Source of the DNA: Pseudoalteromonas distincta
GTDB lineage: Bacteria > Pseudomonadota > Gammaproteobacteria > Enterobacterales > Alteromonadaceae
Length of the DNA: 64,000 nt
Assembly (NCBI RefSeq): GCF_000814675.1
Contig: NZ_JWIG01000023.1
Span: 42,632-106,631 of the forward strand
Direction of reading: 5' to 3'
In this document: in pieces, positions 27,705-36,467 of the stretch
Layout of the letters: each line of letters starts with the position of its first letter
How positions within the stretch are numbered: the stretch's first letter is position 1
Notes under the pieces: generated by a model
Databases searched by the model: none
What the model saw: the letters and a program-made list of their open reading frames with translations, nothing else
What the model was told of the DNA's origin: nothing
Made by a program: the position numbers and the translations under genes

Positions 27705-29183
27705 TTAACGTGGCTGATTTAGTGTTTTTTGTAAATCTAGCAGTAAATCTTTTTTTATTGGTGCTGCTTTTTGCTTTTCAGCCTGTGGTATAAACAGTAC
27801 TAATTGAGTGCCAGGCTTTAAAATACTTGATGCAGAGAGTTTGTTCCATTTTGCTAAGTCGCTATGAGGTACATCATAAAGCTGACTTATACTCCAAAGG
27901 CTATCGCCTGACTTAACTTCGTAATCTATTTCAATGGTGGGAATCGCAATCTCTTGGTGTTCTAAATAAGGGCTGATTTTGTAATCAACAGTTAATGTGC
28001 TTGGCAGAGTTTTAGGTTGTCCAACTAATAACTTTTCTCCAACACCTATTAAATTATTATTTTTATTATTAAGTTGTTTTAAAGCTTTTACAGACATACT
28101 AAAACGCCTGGCGATACTGTAAAGCGTATCGTTTTGTTTAACGATGTACTCTCCAGCAAAGTTTGATTTGAAGAACTGACTTTTTAATAATGCTTCTTGC
28201 CCTATAGGCAGCAGTAAAGTATGCGGCCCGTTAGGTGAGCTTTGATTTTTTAAATATCCCTGATTAATAGCATGTAACTGCTTTGAACCTATACCAGAGA
28301 GCTTGGCAATGACTGAAAAGTCGAACTGCTGGCCTATGTTCATCTGTGTTGTAAATGGTTTATATGCAAGCTTTGGGCGTTTAATGCCCTTTTGTGGGTG
28401 TTTAACTAAATAGCTTAAAGCGAGTAATTTGGGTACATAATCAGCGGTTTCTTTTGGCAGGCTGAGCGACCAGTAATCGGTGCTTTTACCGCGTTTTTTA
28501 TTTTTTTCTATTGCGCGTTTAACACGGCCTTCACCACTATTATAAGCGGCCAAAGCATGTAGCCAATTACCATCAAAGCGTTTATGTAAGTAACTTAAGT
28601 AATCAAGTGCAGCATCGGTTGAAGCAAGTACGTCTTGGCGCCCGTCATACCATTGGTCTGACTTAACACCAAAGTGATGCGCCGTTGCGCCAACTAACTG
28701 CCAAACACCAACAGCTTGCTGTGATGAGGCTATTGTTGGTCTAAAATCGCTTTCTACAAATGGTAGTAATGCGAGCTCCATAGGTAATTGCTTTTGCTCA
28801 ATTTTTTTTACGATGTGATACAGGTAAGGCGCTGCGCGTTTGCTCACCGTTTGTAAGTAGTTAGGTTGCTTTGCATACCAGCTGATACGCTTTTTTAAAG
28901 CGCGATTTTGATAAATCGTAAAGTGTAGATTATTGGCTATATGCACCCACAGATCGGTGGTTTTTGGTGGGCGCTTTTTTACGATTGTTTTTTTGAATTG
29001 AAGTGGCGTAACTGGCTCATTAACTTGAGGCGTTTGAGCTACTTCATCGTCAATATCATAAGTATAGTCAGGCTCAAAATGAGTAAATATTTGTGGAGCT
29101 TCTTGTGGTTCTTGCTCCGTTGATTGACAACCAAATAACAAAATACCCAAACAACATAAAACCAAACTGCGCATAGTGATCAC
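27705..29183 (-). CDS. mltD: membrane-bound lytic murein transglycosylase D
   Basis: MltD cleaves peptidoglycan between MurNAc and GlcNAc with formation of anhydroMurNAc. The 492-residue lipoprotein has lipobox LFGC with Cys19. The SLT domain follows with catalytic Glu144 in LPFVESDF, then HALAAYNSGEGRV. Two clear LysM repeats lie at the C terminus (YIVKQNDTLYSIA at about 345 and YEVKSGDSLWSIS at about 418). The start is GTG 29183 with AAGGA 10 bases upstream. The in-frame ATG at 29174 would still leave a complete lipoprotein signal. Confidence 0.95.
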   Translation of the reverse strand: MITMRSLVLCCLGILLFGCQSTEQEPQEAPQIFTHFEPDYTYDIDDEVAQTPQVNEPVTPLQFKKTIVKKRPPKTTDLWVHIANNLHFTIYQNRALKKRISWYAKQPNYLQTVSKRAAPYLYHIVKKIEQKQLPMELALLPFVESDFRPTIASSQQAVGVWQLVGATAHHFGVKSDQWYDGRQDVLASTDAALDYLSYLHKRFDGNWLHALAAYNSGEGRVKRAIEKNKKRGKSTDYWSLSLPKETADYVPKLLALSYLVKHPQKGIKRPKLAYKPFTTQMNIGQQFDFSVIAKLSGIGSKQLHAINQGYLKNQSSPNGPHTLLLPIGQEALLKSQFFKSNFAGEYIVKQNDTLYSIARRFSMSVKALKQLNNKNNNLIGVGEKLLVGQPKTLPSTLTVDYKISPYLEHQEIAIPTIEIDYEVKSGDSLWSISQLYDVPHSDLAKWNKLSASSILKPGTQLVLFIPQAEKQKAAPIKKDLLLDLQKTLNQPR

Positions 29184-29229
29184 TTTTGTAAATTCCTTTT
29201 ATTATTTTAACACAATCCGTTGTGTTGAG

Positions 29230-30252
29230 TTATTCTGCGCTTTTTACACGATTTAGGCCTGCTTGTAAAAAAAAGTTACTCGATTTTATATTAAGCGCTT
29301 CTTGTTGATAAGGCTCAATAACTGATTCAGGAAACGACAGCATTAACTGCTCAATACTTTGATCTTTATTGTTTTTAACATGCTCCGTTATGGCTGTTAA
29401 AAATGATAGCGGCTGTTTCAGCTGCTCTTTTGTTAATGTGCCGCCGTGACCAGGTATAATAATAGCGAGCTTTTCATCGTTAATATATTGCTTAAGCAAC
29501 GTTTGCCAACTTTTAAGTTCACCGTGTCCAGGGTAAGGAAGCCAGTCAACGATATCGCCACCAATCAGCACACTGCCATTATTAGTAGTAATAGTTAAAT
29601 CACCGTTAGTATGGGCTTGCTGCGGCTCAAGCGTTACCTCAAAACCACCAAGGTCGATAACTTTACGACTATTAATGACTATTTCGGGTTTGCTAAGCTG
29701 ATACTCCTGCCAGCGAAAAAGTCGCTTTTTTGCAAGCTTTAACTTATCACGCCATTTAGCTTGCTCTTCTTTAGGGACATTCGCTAATCGTTGGTAGCTC
29801 AGCTCAATGCTCTTTTCATAGGTGTCTAGTTTGTCGGTATATGCTGTTTGGTAAAGGCTAAAATTTTTATTTACTTGCTGATGAACAACGAGCTTGGCAT
29901 CAGGATAAAAATCTTGCATAACCGCCATACCTAGCAAGTGATCGTCATGGTAATGCGTGGCAACCAAATAGCATAAAGGTGTTTTCAGGCGTTTTTTTAA
30001 ATCTTCAGCAAGTTGTTCAACTGCAGCAAAATTGGCACTCGTATCAACCAGTAGGGCACATTTTTCGCCTTCAATTAATACTTGGTTAGAGTCGTAAAAA
30101 CGAAGCTTGTCTTGTTGCTTTAAAAACTGAACATGAGGGTTTATTGTATTCCAAGTAACGGCAGCGTAGGTGTTAGGTGCTATTGATAATAAAGTGCATG
30201 CCAATAGTAAGTGCTTACATGAAGAGGTTATGTTTGAAAGTTTTAACTTCAT
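29230..30252 (-). CDS. periplasmic metallo-beta-lactamase-fold hydrolase
   Basis: The 340-residue protein has a Sec signal peptide ending near NTYA (residue 30) and a full dinuclear metal site: HYHDDH (H100, H102, D104, H105), H214 in AHTNGD, D233 in GGDIVD and H269 in PGHGG. Asp replaces the Cys of class B1 beta-lactamases, so it is a general hydrolase and not a likely resistance enzyme. In E. coli the cytoplasmic glyoxalase II gene gloB lies near mltD. This protein occupies a similar place but is exported and different in sequence. Substrate unknown. Confidence 0.85.
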   Translation of the reverse strand: MKLKLSNITSSCKHLLLACTLLSIAPNTYAAVTWNTINPHVQFLKQQDKLRFYDSNQVLIEGEKCALLVDTSANFAAVEQLAEDLKKRLKTPLCYLVATHYHDDHLLGMAVMQDFYPDAKLVVHQQVNKNFSLYQTAYTDKLDTYEKSIELSYQRLANVPKEEQAKWRDKLKLAKKRLFRWQEYQLSKPEIVINSRKVIDLGGFEVTLEPQQAHTNGDLTITTNNGSVLIGGDIVDWLPYPGHGELKSWQTLLKQYINDEKLAIIIPGHGGTLTKEQLKQPLSFLTAITEHVKNNKDQSIEQLMLSFPESVIEPYQQEALNIKSSNFFLQAGLNRVKSAE

Positions 30253-30294
30253 TTATTATCTCTACGCTGAGGTTTAATTACTTTAATAATAAAC

Positions 30295-30320
30295 AAAAAG
30301 CGCAGTATGCGCTTTTTATT
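30295..30320 (-). terminator. Rho-independent terminator after zapA
   Basis: On the minus strand AAAAGCGCA and TGCGCTTTT pair around a 3-base loop, followed by TTGTTTATT. It overlaps the last codon of zapA. Confidence 0.85.
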
Positions 30321-30621
30321 TTTGGTGTTTGGGGTCATTTGCCAAATGCTGACTGAGTTTATCAATCAATTGGTCTTGATGCTGTTGTTCAACTGTAGCC
30401 TGTGTTTTTGCTTCTAGCAATTCGTGGCTTAAGTTTAATGCTGCCATTAGTAGGGCTTTTTGATCGTTTCTAACGGTTGAGCGTTGTTTCATTTGCTCAA
30501 CTAAGTCATTTAGATTTTTAGCTGCTGCTATTAATGCATCTTCCTGCCCTTCGGGGCAAGCAAATTGCTGCTCTTTACCTAGCAACTCAACAGTGACCCG
30601 CTGGTTTTGCAGCTCAGACAT
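30316..30621 (-). CDS. zapA: cell division protein ZapA
   Basis: ZapA bundles FtsZ filaments at the division site. The 101-residue protein has the compact N-terminal beta-beta-alpha part (VTVELLGKEQQFACPEGQEDAL), the LNDLVEQMKQR helix and a long C-terminal coiled coil. Its ATG at 30619-30621 overlaps the stop of the preceding coiled-coil gene (TAATG), so the two are coupled. This pair is usual in gammaproteobacteria. I see no 6S RNA gene in the short space downstream, where E. coli carries ssrS. Confidence 0.93.
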   Translation of the reverse strand: MSELQNQRVTVELLGKEQQFACPEGQEDALIAAAKNLNDLVEQMKQRSTVRNDQKALLMAALNLSHELLEAKTQATVEQQHQDQLIDKLSQHLANDPKHQK

Positions 30622-30851
30622 TAGCTAGCCTGTTGTGCGCTTTGTAATTTATCAAGAAGACCAGATAAAGTAGTGCTGGCATCTTTTTGCTTTTCTTCAT
30701 TTTCTAAAGCTTCAAGCTGTAGTAATTCGTTTTCATCGCTTAGTTTAGTGTTCTGTTCTTTTAAAGTAGCAACATCTGTTTGTAATTGATTATTACGTTC
30801 GATTAAAGAATCGATCAGTTGTTCGAGTTGTTGAAGAGTAGTGTTGTTCAT
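30621..30851 (-). CDS. ZapB-like coiled-coil protein, TIGR02449 family
   Basis: This small coiled-coil protein begins LQQLEQLIDSLIERNNQL and continues as heptads to the C terminus. It matches the TIGR02449 family, which sits upstream of zapA in many gammaproteobacteria and is presumed to act in division. I chose the Met at 30851 (76 residues) because family members are short and start just before the coil. Upstream in-frame ATGs at 30863 and 30887 exist, and none of the three has a good ribosome site. The stop overlaps the zapA start. Confidence 0.82.
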   Translation of the reverse strand: MNNTTLQQLEQLIDSLIERNNQLQTDVATLKEQNTKLSDENELLQLEALENEEKQKDASTTLSGLLDKLQSAQQAS

Positions 30852-31089
30852 AAAGGCGCTCATATAACTGTAATTAATGTCATGCAAATGTAAAGCAAAG
30901 TGTGTTGATTTGCCAGCATTTACGGTGGTTTTAGCTGATTTTTCTTCTGCGTTAAGGGATAATTCAGCATATGAGCTTTTTCATTCAGAAATGGTTCACT
31001 TTAACACTCTCTTATCTTGGTGTAAGTTGCCAAAGCCTAGTGCTTATGGTTCACTTACGATATTAAATTGCGTATGGCGAAAATAAATA

Positions 31090-31929
31090 ATGCTTAGTTA
31101 CAGACACTCATTTCATGCGGGTAATCCTGCCGATGTACTTAAACATTTAGTACTGGCACAAGTACTAAATTATCAAACAATTAAAGATAAACCGCTTGAT
31201 TATATAGACACGCATTCAGGTGCTGGCTTTTTTGAACTGGCAGCTGCTGATGCGCAAAAAACGCAAGAGTATCAAGATGGTATTGAAAAACTTTGGCAAC
31301 ATAAAAGTGAGCATGCAGCGCTTAATGAGTACATTGAATTAATTAAGTCATTTAACGACACTGACGAACTTGCATTTTATCCAGGTTCACCAAAAATTGC
31401 AGAGCATTACTTACGCCGCCAAGATAAGGGCTGGTTTTTTGAACTGCACCCGCGCGATTTATTATTACTTGAAGAAAACATGCAAGGTAAGCGCTCTATT
31501 CGTGTACGTGGAGAGGATGGTTTTACCGGTTTAGTTGGTTTATTACCACCAGCATCTCGCAGAGCGTGTGTGTTAATTGACCCACCGTACGAAATTAAAG
31601 ATGACTACGAAACGGTTGTAAAAACTTTAGTTAAAGCTCACCAGCGTTTTGCTACAGGTACTTACATGATTTGGTATCCGGTAGTAGACAGAGAGCGCAT
31701 TGATAATATGGAGCAGGGCTTAATTGATTCAGGAATGCGCAACATTCAGTTATTTGAATTAGGCACTGAAGCGGATACTGACGTACACGGCATGACAGCA
31801 TCGGGCATGATTGTAATTAACCCTCCATGGAAGCTAAAGCAAACAATGGATGCAATAATGCCTGAACTTGTTGATTTGTTAAGTGAGCCAAGTGGTTTTT
31901 ACAGAAGTGAACAACTCGTTGATGAGTAG
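31090..31929 (+). CDS. rlmJ: 23S rRNA (adenine(2030)-N6)-methyltransferase RlmJ
   Basis: RlmJ methylates A2030 of 23S rRNA. The 279-residue length equals the E. coli protein. The N terminus MLSYRHSFHAGNPADVLKH is the family signature. Further motifs are THSGAGFF (SAM region) and the catalytic LIDPPYE of the N6-adenine class. It is divergent from the zapA pair and followed by a strong terminator, so it is a single-gene unit. Confidence 0.96.
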   Translation: MLSYRHSFHAGNPADVLKHLVLAQVLNYQTIKDKPLDYIDTHSGAGFFELAAADAQKTQEYQDGIEKLWQHKSEHAALNEYIELIKSFNDTDELAFYPGSPKIAEHYLRRQDKGWFFELHPRDLLLLEENMQGKRSIRVRGEDGFTGLVGLLPPASRRACVLIDPPYEIKDDYETVVKTLVKAHQRFATGTYMIWYPVVDRERIDNMEQGLIDSGMRNIQLFELGTEADTDVHGMTASGMIVINPPWKLKQTMDAIMPELVDLLSEPSGFYRSEQLVDE

Positions 31930-31956
31930 CTTTAAATAGCGCTTATAATGAATGAT

Positions 31957-31986
31957 AAAATGCCCAGCTTTGCTGGGCATTTTATT
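31957..31986. terminator. terminator after rlmJ
   Basis: AAAATGCCCAGC pairs perfectly with GCTGGGCATTTT around a TTT loop. It is likely bidirectional, between convergent genes. Confidence 0.92.
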
Positions 31987-32036
31987 TAAAATCAATACGA
32001 ATGTGTTAGGTAACACATATATTAGGGAGCTAAATA

Positions 32037-32855
32037 TTAATTAAAATAAACTGCGTTAAAAGTAGCAAGCGTATTACCGCTGTTGTTTTTAAGTTTCAGT
32101 GACTCGCCTGTAATTTCCCACTTTGAAGTATTGTTAAGTACGTTAGACATAGCTGCCTCTTGGTCCATATTCTCCGAACACATCTTTTTTGTACTCGCTA
32201 ATTGACTAAGTGTAATTGTGTGCTGCTCGGTACTATAGCTTCCGCTAAAATTATTACAGCCTAAAAAGCCATTAACACGGTAGTCTTTATCGAACTGAAT
32301 AAACGGTTCTTTAGTAGTAACATTTACTGTTTGAGCATTGATTGTTATTGCTTTCCAGTACGTGTTTGTAAGCGTTACGTCTGGCTTTTCAACGGATACT
32401 TTTGAAAGCTCAATTTTATAAGGGCCAGTTAGCTGTGACTCTCTAAATGGGTCGTTATTTGTTGTACTTGTGTAAAGTACTTTGTCTTTATTTATGATTC
32501 TGGCGCTTAGGCTATAGCGGTGTTTATCGTTAACTTTACTGGCATCATAAGTTAGCTCTACAGTAAATGGTGGAGCTTGGGTTATATCAATCACTTCTTG
32601 GGTTATTATATCTGCTTTTACATCCATTTTAGATACATCCGAAAGCGTAACGATTAACTGTGAACCGGGGCGAAGCATACTGCGATCTTTGTAGCTAACT
32701 TGGGTAGTTAGAGTCGATATTGATTTTGCTTGCTCTGTATTTTCAGTCGGCTTAGGTTGTTGATCACAACCGGTTATAGCAAAAGCGCTTAGTGCTAATA
32801 AACTAAGTCCTGTAAGTGCTTTTTTACGTGAATGTACTGCTTGATGCTTTTCCAT
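32037..32855 (-). CDS. lipoprotein with YbaY-like and META (HslJ-like) domains
   Basis: The 272-residue lipoprotein has a long N-terminal basic region and lipobox ITGC (Cys30). Residues about 48-150 resemble the YbaY/YscW lipoprotein domain (RPGSQLIVTLSDVS and a following beta-rich part). Residues about 165-270 are a META domain with TYWKAITI, GFLGCNNFSGSY and KKMCSENM, including the conserved cysteine pair. META proteins such as HslJ are linked to heat and novobiocin tolerance, but the molecular role is not settled. It stands alone on the minus strand. Confidence 0.82.
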   Translation of the reverse strand: MEKHQAVHSRKKALTGLSLLALSAFAITGCDQQPKPTENTEQAKSISTLTTQVSYKDRSMLRPGSQLIVTLSDVSKMDVKADIITQEVIDITQAPPFTVELTYDASKVNDKHRYSLSARIINKDKVLYTSTTNNDPFRESQLTGPYKIELSKVSVEKPDVTLTNTYWKAITINAQTVNVTTKEPFIQFDKDYRVNGFLGCNNFSGSYSTEQHTITLSQLASTKKMCSENMDQEAAMSNVLNNTSKWEITGESLKLKNNSGNTLATFNAVYFN

Positions 32856-32932
32856 GTTTGTTATCCTTACTCAATATTATCCCCCTAGTGTATTACCTAG
32901 TGACTTAATCATTCCTTAACTTATTTTAAACA

Positions 32933-32957
32933 TAAAAAAAGGCGCATGAGCGCCTTT
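32933..32957 (-). terminator. terminator after the PhnA-family gene
   Basis: AAAGGCGC and GCGCCTTT pair around TCAT, followed on the minus strand by seven T. Confidence 0.88.
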
Positions 32958-32976
32958 AATAATTAAAAACAAACGA

Positions 32977-33543
32977 TTATTTTTTAACAAACTTAGTTAA
33001 AATAACAATGCGTTGGCCGTCAACTCGCCCTTCAATATGCTCAGGGTTGCTGGTTAGGCCAATATTACGAACAGCTGTTCCACGTTTAGCTGTAAGGCTA
33101 CTACCTTTAACGTCTAAGTCTTTAATTAGGGTTACAGTATCGCCTGCTTGAAGTACTACACCGTTGCTATCTACATGCTTTAAATCGTCATCTTCAGCAA
33201 GTGCTTTTTTAGCCCACGTTAGCGTATCTTCTTCAAGGTAAATCATGTCTAGCGCATCTTGTGCCCAGCCATTATCAGGCGCTAAACGCGAAAGCATTCT
33301 GTAAGCTACAACTTGTACTGCAGGAGTTTGGCTCCACATGCTATCGTTTAAACAGTGCCAATGCGTAGGCGTTATTTCGCTGTTATTCTCGATTTGATCT
33401 TTACATGTTTGACACGTGTAAATACATTTATCTGAGTGGGTTTCAGTTACCGGTGGTACTTCATAAACAGATAAGTTCTCGGTGGCTGCACACAATTCAC
33501 ATTGATTATTACTACGTTCGATTAAGGCTTTTTCAATACTCAT
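32977..33543 (-). CDS. PhnA/YjdM family zinc-ribbon protein
   Basis: The 188-residue protein has an N-terminal zinc ribbon with CELC and CQTC cysteine pairs. The C-terminal PhnA domain follows, recognisable in LQAGDTVTLIKDLDVKGSS and RGTAVRNIGLT. E. coli PhnA (YjdM) lies near the phosphonate genes but is not needed for phosphonate use, and its function is unknown. ATG 33543 is chosen because it begins MSIEKAL and follows an AAAGAG site. The open frame extends further upstream without one. Confidence 0.87.
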   Translation of the reverse strand: MSIEKALIERSNNQCELCAATENLSVYEVPPVTETHSDKCIYTCQTCKDQIENNSEITPTHWHCLNDSMWSQTPAVQVVAYRMLSRLAPDNGWAQDALDMIYLEEDTLTWAKKALAEDDDLKHVDSNGVVLQAGDTVTLIKDLDVKGSSLTAKRGTAVRNIGLTSNPEHIEGRVDGQRIVILTKFVKK

Positions 33544-33621
33544 GGGGCTCTTTCTGATTCTGGTCGAGTTAACATTTGCTGCTATTGTACTCCAAAACAC
33601 GAGCTCTGCGCCATTAGTCCC

Positions 33622-34371
33622 TTAATTTTGTGTGGGTATATTACTCATATACTTATCTTCAATAGTTTTTATATATCCTTGAGCGTGAAGGTTTTTAATT
33701 GCTAGGTTTATTTGGGGCAATAATTCTTTATGTTTGCTCAATAAGCGAATTCTTAAAAAACCATGGGAATGCTGTGCGCCAAAGGCAATGTTTATCCCTA
33801 ACTGCTTTGCCCAATAGAGCGCAGTTAACTTACCTACTAGTGCCGCTTCTACACGGTTTCTTGATAGAGCTGTCATAAGTTCTTTTTCGGATGGAAAGTC
33901 AACACGCTCAAAGGTGTTGTCATTAAAGTAATAGTAACCTAGTACCGTTCCTATATTTTTACCCTTCAAGCTATCAACGCTTTGCCAGTGCTGGGCATTT
34001 TTAGGCAAGGTAACAATCATTTCTGTGGCATAAATGAGCGGCTCTGAAAAAACATAACGAGGGTCATTTCTCTCACTCTTTGAGAGCCATTCTAATGAAA
34101 TAACATCAAAATCGATTATTTCATCTTGTAAATATTTGGTAATACGCTTTGTAGGTAGGCCGATATGAGAAGCTGCAATATTGGCATCATCGAGTACTTT
34201 TTCAATAATTTCGGGTAATATGCCAGGCTTTTCTGGATCATTTGTATAATATGGATAATGACTCCCTGACGCGCTAACATTATATTTGAGGGGAGTAGGG
34301 TTAATGCTGGCATAGCTAAAAAATACAAATAGCAGAGGGCTCAGTACTAATAACCGAATAAAGTTAGTCAA
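33622..34371 (-). CDS. orphan periplasmic solute-binding protein (SBP_bac_3 type)
   Basis: The 249-residue protein has a signal peptide (about 1-22, ending near YAS) and the family 3 binding fold known from amino-acid transporters. SLKGKNIGTVLGYYY, NRVEAALVGKLTALY and the terminal IKTIEDKYM helix are typical. No transport or enzyme gene is adjacent, so uptake, scavenging or signalling cannot be told apart. It lies 78 bases upstream of the PhnA-type gene on the same strand. It resembles in size and type the orphan at 62497. Confidence 0.8.
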   Translation of the reverse strand: MTNFIRLLVLSPLLFVFFSYASINPTPLKYNVSASGSHYPYYTNDPEKPGILPEIIEKVLDDANIAASHIGLPTKRITKYLQDEIIDFDVISLEWLSKSERNDPRYVFSEPLIYATEMIVTLPKNAQHWQSVDSLKGKNIGTVLGYYYFNDNTFERVDFPSEKELMTALSRNRVEAALVGKLTALYWAKQLGINIAFGAQHSHGFLRIRLLSKHKELLPQINLAIKNLHAQGYIKTIEDKYMSNIPTQN

Positions 34372-34520
34372 ATCTCTACCTTTTATATTAATATTTTATA
34401 TTAGTGTTGTGTAATTTTAACATTTTTGCAATGACGACTATATTTATCTTATGCGTGTTGCATTAAAGTACACATATTATTGGCTGTTTTGCCATCTTTT
34501 ATTTATAGGTTTAGAGCCAA

Positions 34521-35786
34521 GTGAAATTACATAACATACCTGATGAAGTACAAAAAATAACTCAGTTTGTTGCGCGGCAACCTATTTTTGATATAGACCA
34601 GAATGTTTTCTCGTACGAATTGCTTTATAGAGACTCAGCCAATAATGCGTTTCCTGTAGGCACTTCTGATGTCCATGCGACAAGCCGCCTATTTTTTAAT
34701 GCATTAATGTTGGTTGGTTTAGATAGACTTACCGCACATCATTTAGCTTTTATAAACTTGTCATCAGAAACTATTCTCGATAACTTCCCCAAACTTTTAT
34801 TGCCAGAAAATAGTGTTATTGAAATAGTGGAGCGCACGGGTAATATTCCTGCGGTGGCTGAGCGTGTGCAAGAACTTAAAAAAGAAGGGTATGTTTTTGC
34901 GTTAGATGATTACGATGGCGATCCAAAATGGGAGCCACTGTTAGCACATGTTGATTACATAAAAATTGAGATAGATGATCCGGTTATTAAAACCAATATG
35001 CGCATTAAAAAAATAAAACGCGCAAATCCACATGCAAAAATAATTGTTGAACGAATAGAGACGCATGAACAATTTAATGTATTAAAATTGGCTGGCTGCG
35101 ATTTATTTCAGGGGTTCTTTTTTTCTCGCCCAGAAATGATTACGTATAAAGGTGTAGAGCCTTCAAAGCTAACCGTTTTTGATCTATTGCGTTTTACAGC
35201 AAAAGAAACACTTTGCTTTAAAGAAGTTCATCAACGAGTGGCCAGAGATGTCGCCATAACAGCGAGGGTTGTAAAGCTAGCTAACGCGCGTTCAGGCAAA
35301 GCAAATTTAGTCATTACGTCTATTTCACAAGCGGTTATTTATTTAGGTGAGGACACAATAAGACAATTTGTTCGCGTATTAGCAATTAGTGAGTTGGGGG
35401 TCGAAAAACCAACCGAATTAACTAAGCTTGCTTTAACGCGGGCTCAATTTATGTCGCTAATATTGGAGCAAAATAATAAAGAGTTGACCGAGCAAGGGTA
35501 TCTGGTGGGTTTGTTCTCGGTGCTTGATGCTATTTTAGATGCTGAATTAAAAGATATAGTTAAAGAGTTTACTTTAGATGCTGCAATATCTGATGCGTTA
35601 CTATTAGAGAGCGGCATTTTAGGGAACTGTTTATCGCTTATAAAAGAGTTTGAATTAGATAATATAGATGAAGCTATGGTCCATTTGGCCAACATAAACT
35701 CAGAGCTGCATATTGGCGATATATTTAATTTTTTATTGGATGCTGTTTTATACAGTGATGACATTATTGAGGCAATAGCAGAATAA
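34521..35786 (+). CDS. EAL-HDOD regulatory protein (YuxH type)
   Basis: The 421-residue cytoplasmic protein has a divergent EAL domain (about 15-205) followed by an HDOD domain (about 215-400). The EAL signature reads ELL (33-35) and DDFGTG is changed to DDYDGD (129-134), so loop 6 is altered. Phosphodiesterase activity is uncertain and it may act by binding. The HDOD part shows VHQRVARDVAITARVVKLAN and SISQAVIYLGEDTIRQF. The start is GTG 34521, supported by AGAGCC just upstream and by the QFVARQPIFD motif near the N terminus. It is followed after 2 bases by a PqiA-like gene. Confidence 0.9.
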   Translation: MKLHNIPDEVQKITQFVARQPIFDIDQNVFSYELLYRDSANNAFPVGTSDVHATSRLFFNALMLVGLDRLTAHHLAFINLSSETILDNFPKLLLPENSVIEIVERTGNIPAVAERVQELKKEGYVFALDDYDGDPKWEPLLAHVDYIKIEIDDPVIKTNMRIKKIKRANPHAKIIVERIETHEQFNVLKLAGCDLFQGFFFSRPEMITYKGVEPSKLTVFDLLRFTAKETLCFKEVHQRVARDVAITARVVKLANARSGKANLVITSISQAVIYLGEDTIRQFVRVLAISELGVEKPTELTKLALTRAQFMSLILEQNNKELTEQGYLVGLFSVLDAILDAELKDIVKEFTLDAAISDALLLESGILGNCLSLIKEFELDNIDEAMVHLANINSELHIGDIFNFLLDAVLYSDDIIEAIAE

Positions 35787-35788
35787 AT

Positions 35789-36403
35789 ATGCGTAATTGG
35801 TTGTCGGTTATAAGTGTAGTGGTTGCTCTTTGTTTATTGTTTCCTGGTATTACAAAACCAGTATTAACAATAGAGGGCAACATAGATAAATCAAAACTAG
35901 CGCAAGCGGGCATTGAAATGCTTGCTGAAGAGGGCGATGGTCGAACTCGCAGTATGCTAATGATGTTCTCGAATATGCTAGGGCTTGATAAGTTAGAGGG
36001 CGAGATTAGCGCCTATAACAAAACACAAAGTATTTTAGGCACAGTTAAAGAGCTTGCTAGCAATAATAATTTATTTGTAGCTGCTTTAGTGGGTTTGTTT
36101 TCTATTGTTATTCCAAGCTTGAAGCTGCTATTACAATTGCTTTATTGTTGCCTACCTTTGAATGGGTTGAAGCAAAAGCTCGGTCTGGTTATTTGTGCAT
36201 TAAGTAAGTGGAGCATGGTTGATGTATTTGTTATTGCATTAATAGTGACTTACCTAGCAGGTAACGCTCATGGTAAAAGTGGTGAGCTACTTGTTATGAA
36301 TGCCCAATTTGGTGAGGGCTTTTGGTATTTTAGCGCATATTGTATATTTGCAATTATAGCGAGTAACTTAATTAAAACACCTGAAAAACCGCAGTCTACA
36401 TAA
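35789..36403 (+). CDS. PqiA-like inner-membrane protein
   Basis: The 204-residue protein has about four transmembrane segments (near 5-25, 92-115, 130-160 and 175-195). It has the PqiA/YebS-type segment LSKWSMVDVFVIALIVTYL, in which SKWSMVDVF is the family hallmark. PqiA proteins work with MCE proteins in lipid transport across the envelope. No MCE partner is seen here and only one PqiA-like unit is present. The 2-base gap to the EAL-HDOD gene means co-translation, an unusual pairing. Confidence 0.82.
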   Translation: MRNWLSVISVVVALCLLFPGITKPVLTIEGNIDKSKLAQAGIEMLAEEGDGRTRSMLMMFSNMLGLDKLEGEISAYNKTQSILGTVKELASNNNLFVAALVGLFSIVIPSLKLLLQLLYCCLPLNGLKQKLGLVICALSKWSMVDVFVIALIVTYLAGNAHGKSGELLVMNAQFGEGFWYFSAYCIFAIIASNLIKTPEKPQST

Positions 36404-36467
36404 TTAAAGTATTTGTGGTTGCCGTTAGGTTATCTTACAATCATTTTAAAATTTATTAAAAGGCATA

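Noticed and set aside
29230..30252. Possible beta-lactamase resistance gene
   Set aside because: The metal site has Asp in place of the class B1 Cys and the sequence resembles general hydrolases of the fold.
30252..30316. 6S RNA next to zapA
   Set aside because: Only about 60 bases separate zapA from the next gene and they hold a terminator, too little for 6S RNA.
30877..31086. Open frame of 69 codons directly upstream of rlmJ
   Set aside because: It covers the divergent promoter region between the zapA pair and rlmJ, has no ribosome site and no family resemblance. It is most likely a chance frame.
34491..34505. 15-base exact repeat GCCATCTTTTATTTA, also at 62391-62405, before two regulatory-type genes
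   Set aside because: One or a few 15-base matches are expected by chance in 64 kb of AT-rich DNA, and the flanks do not match.
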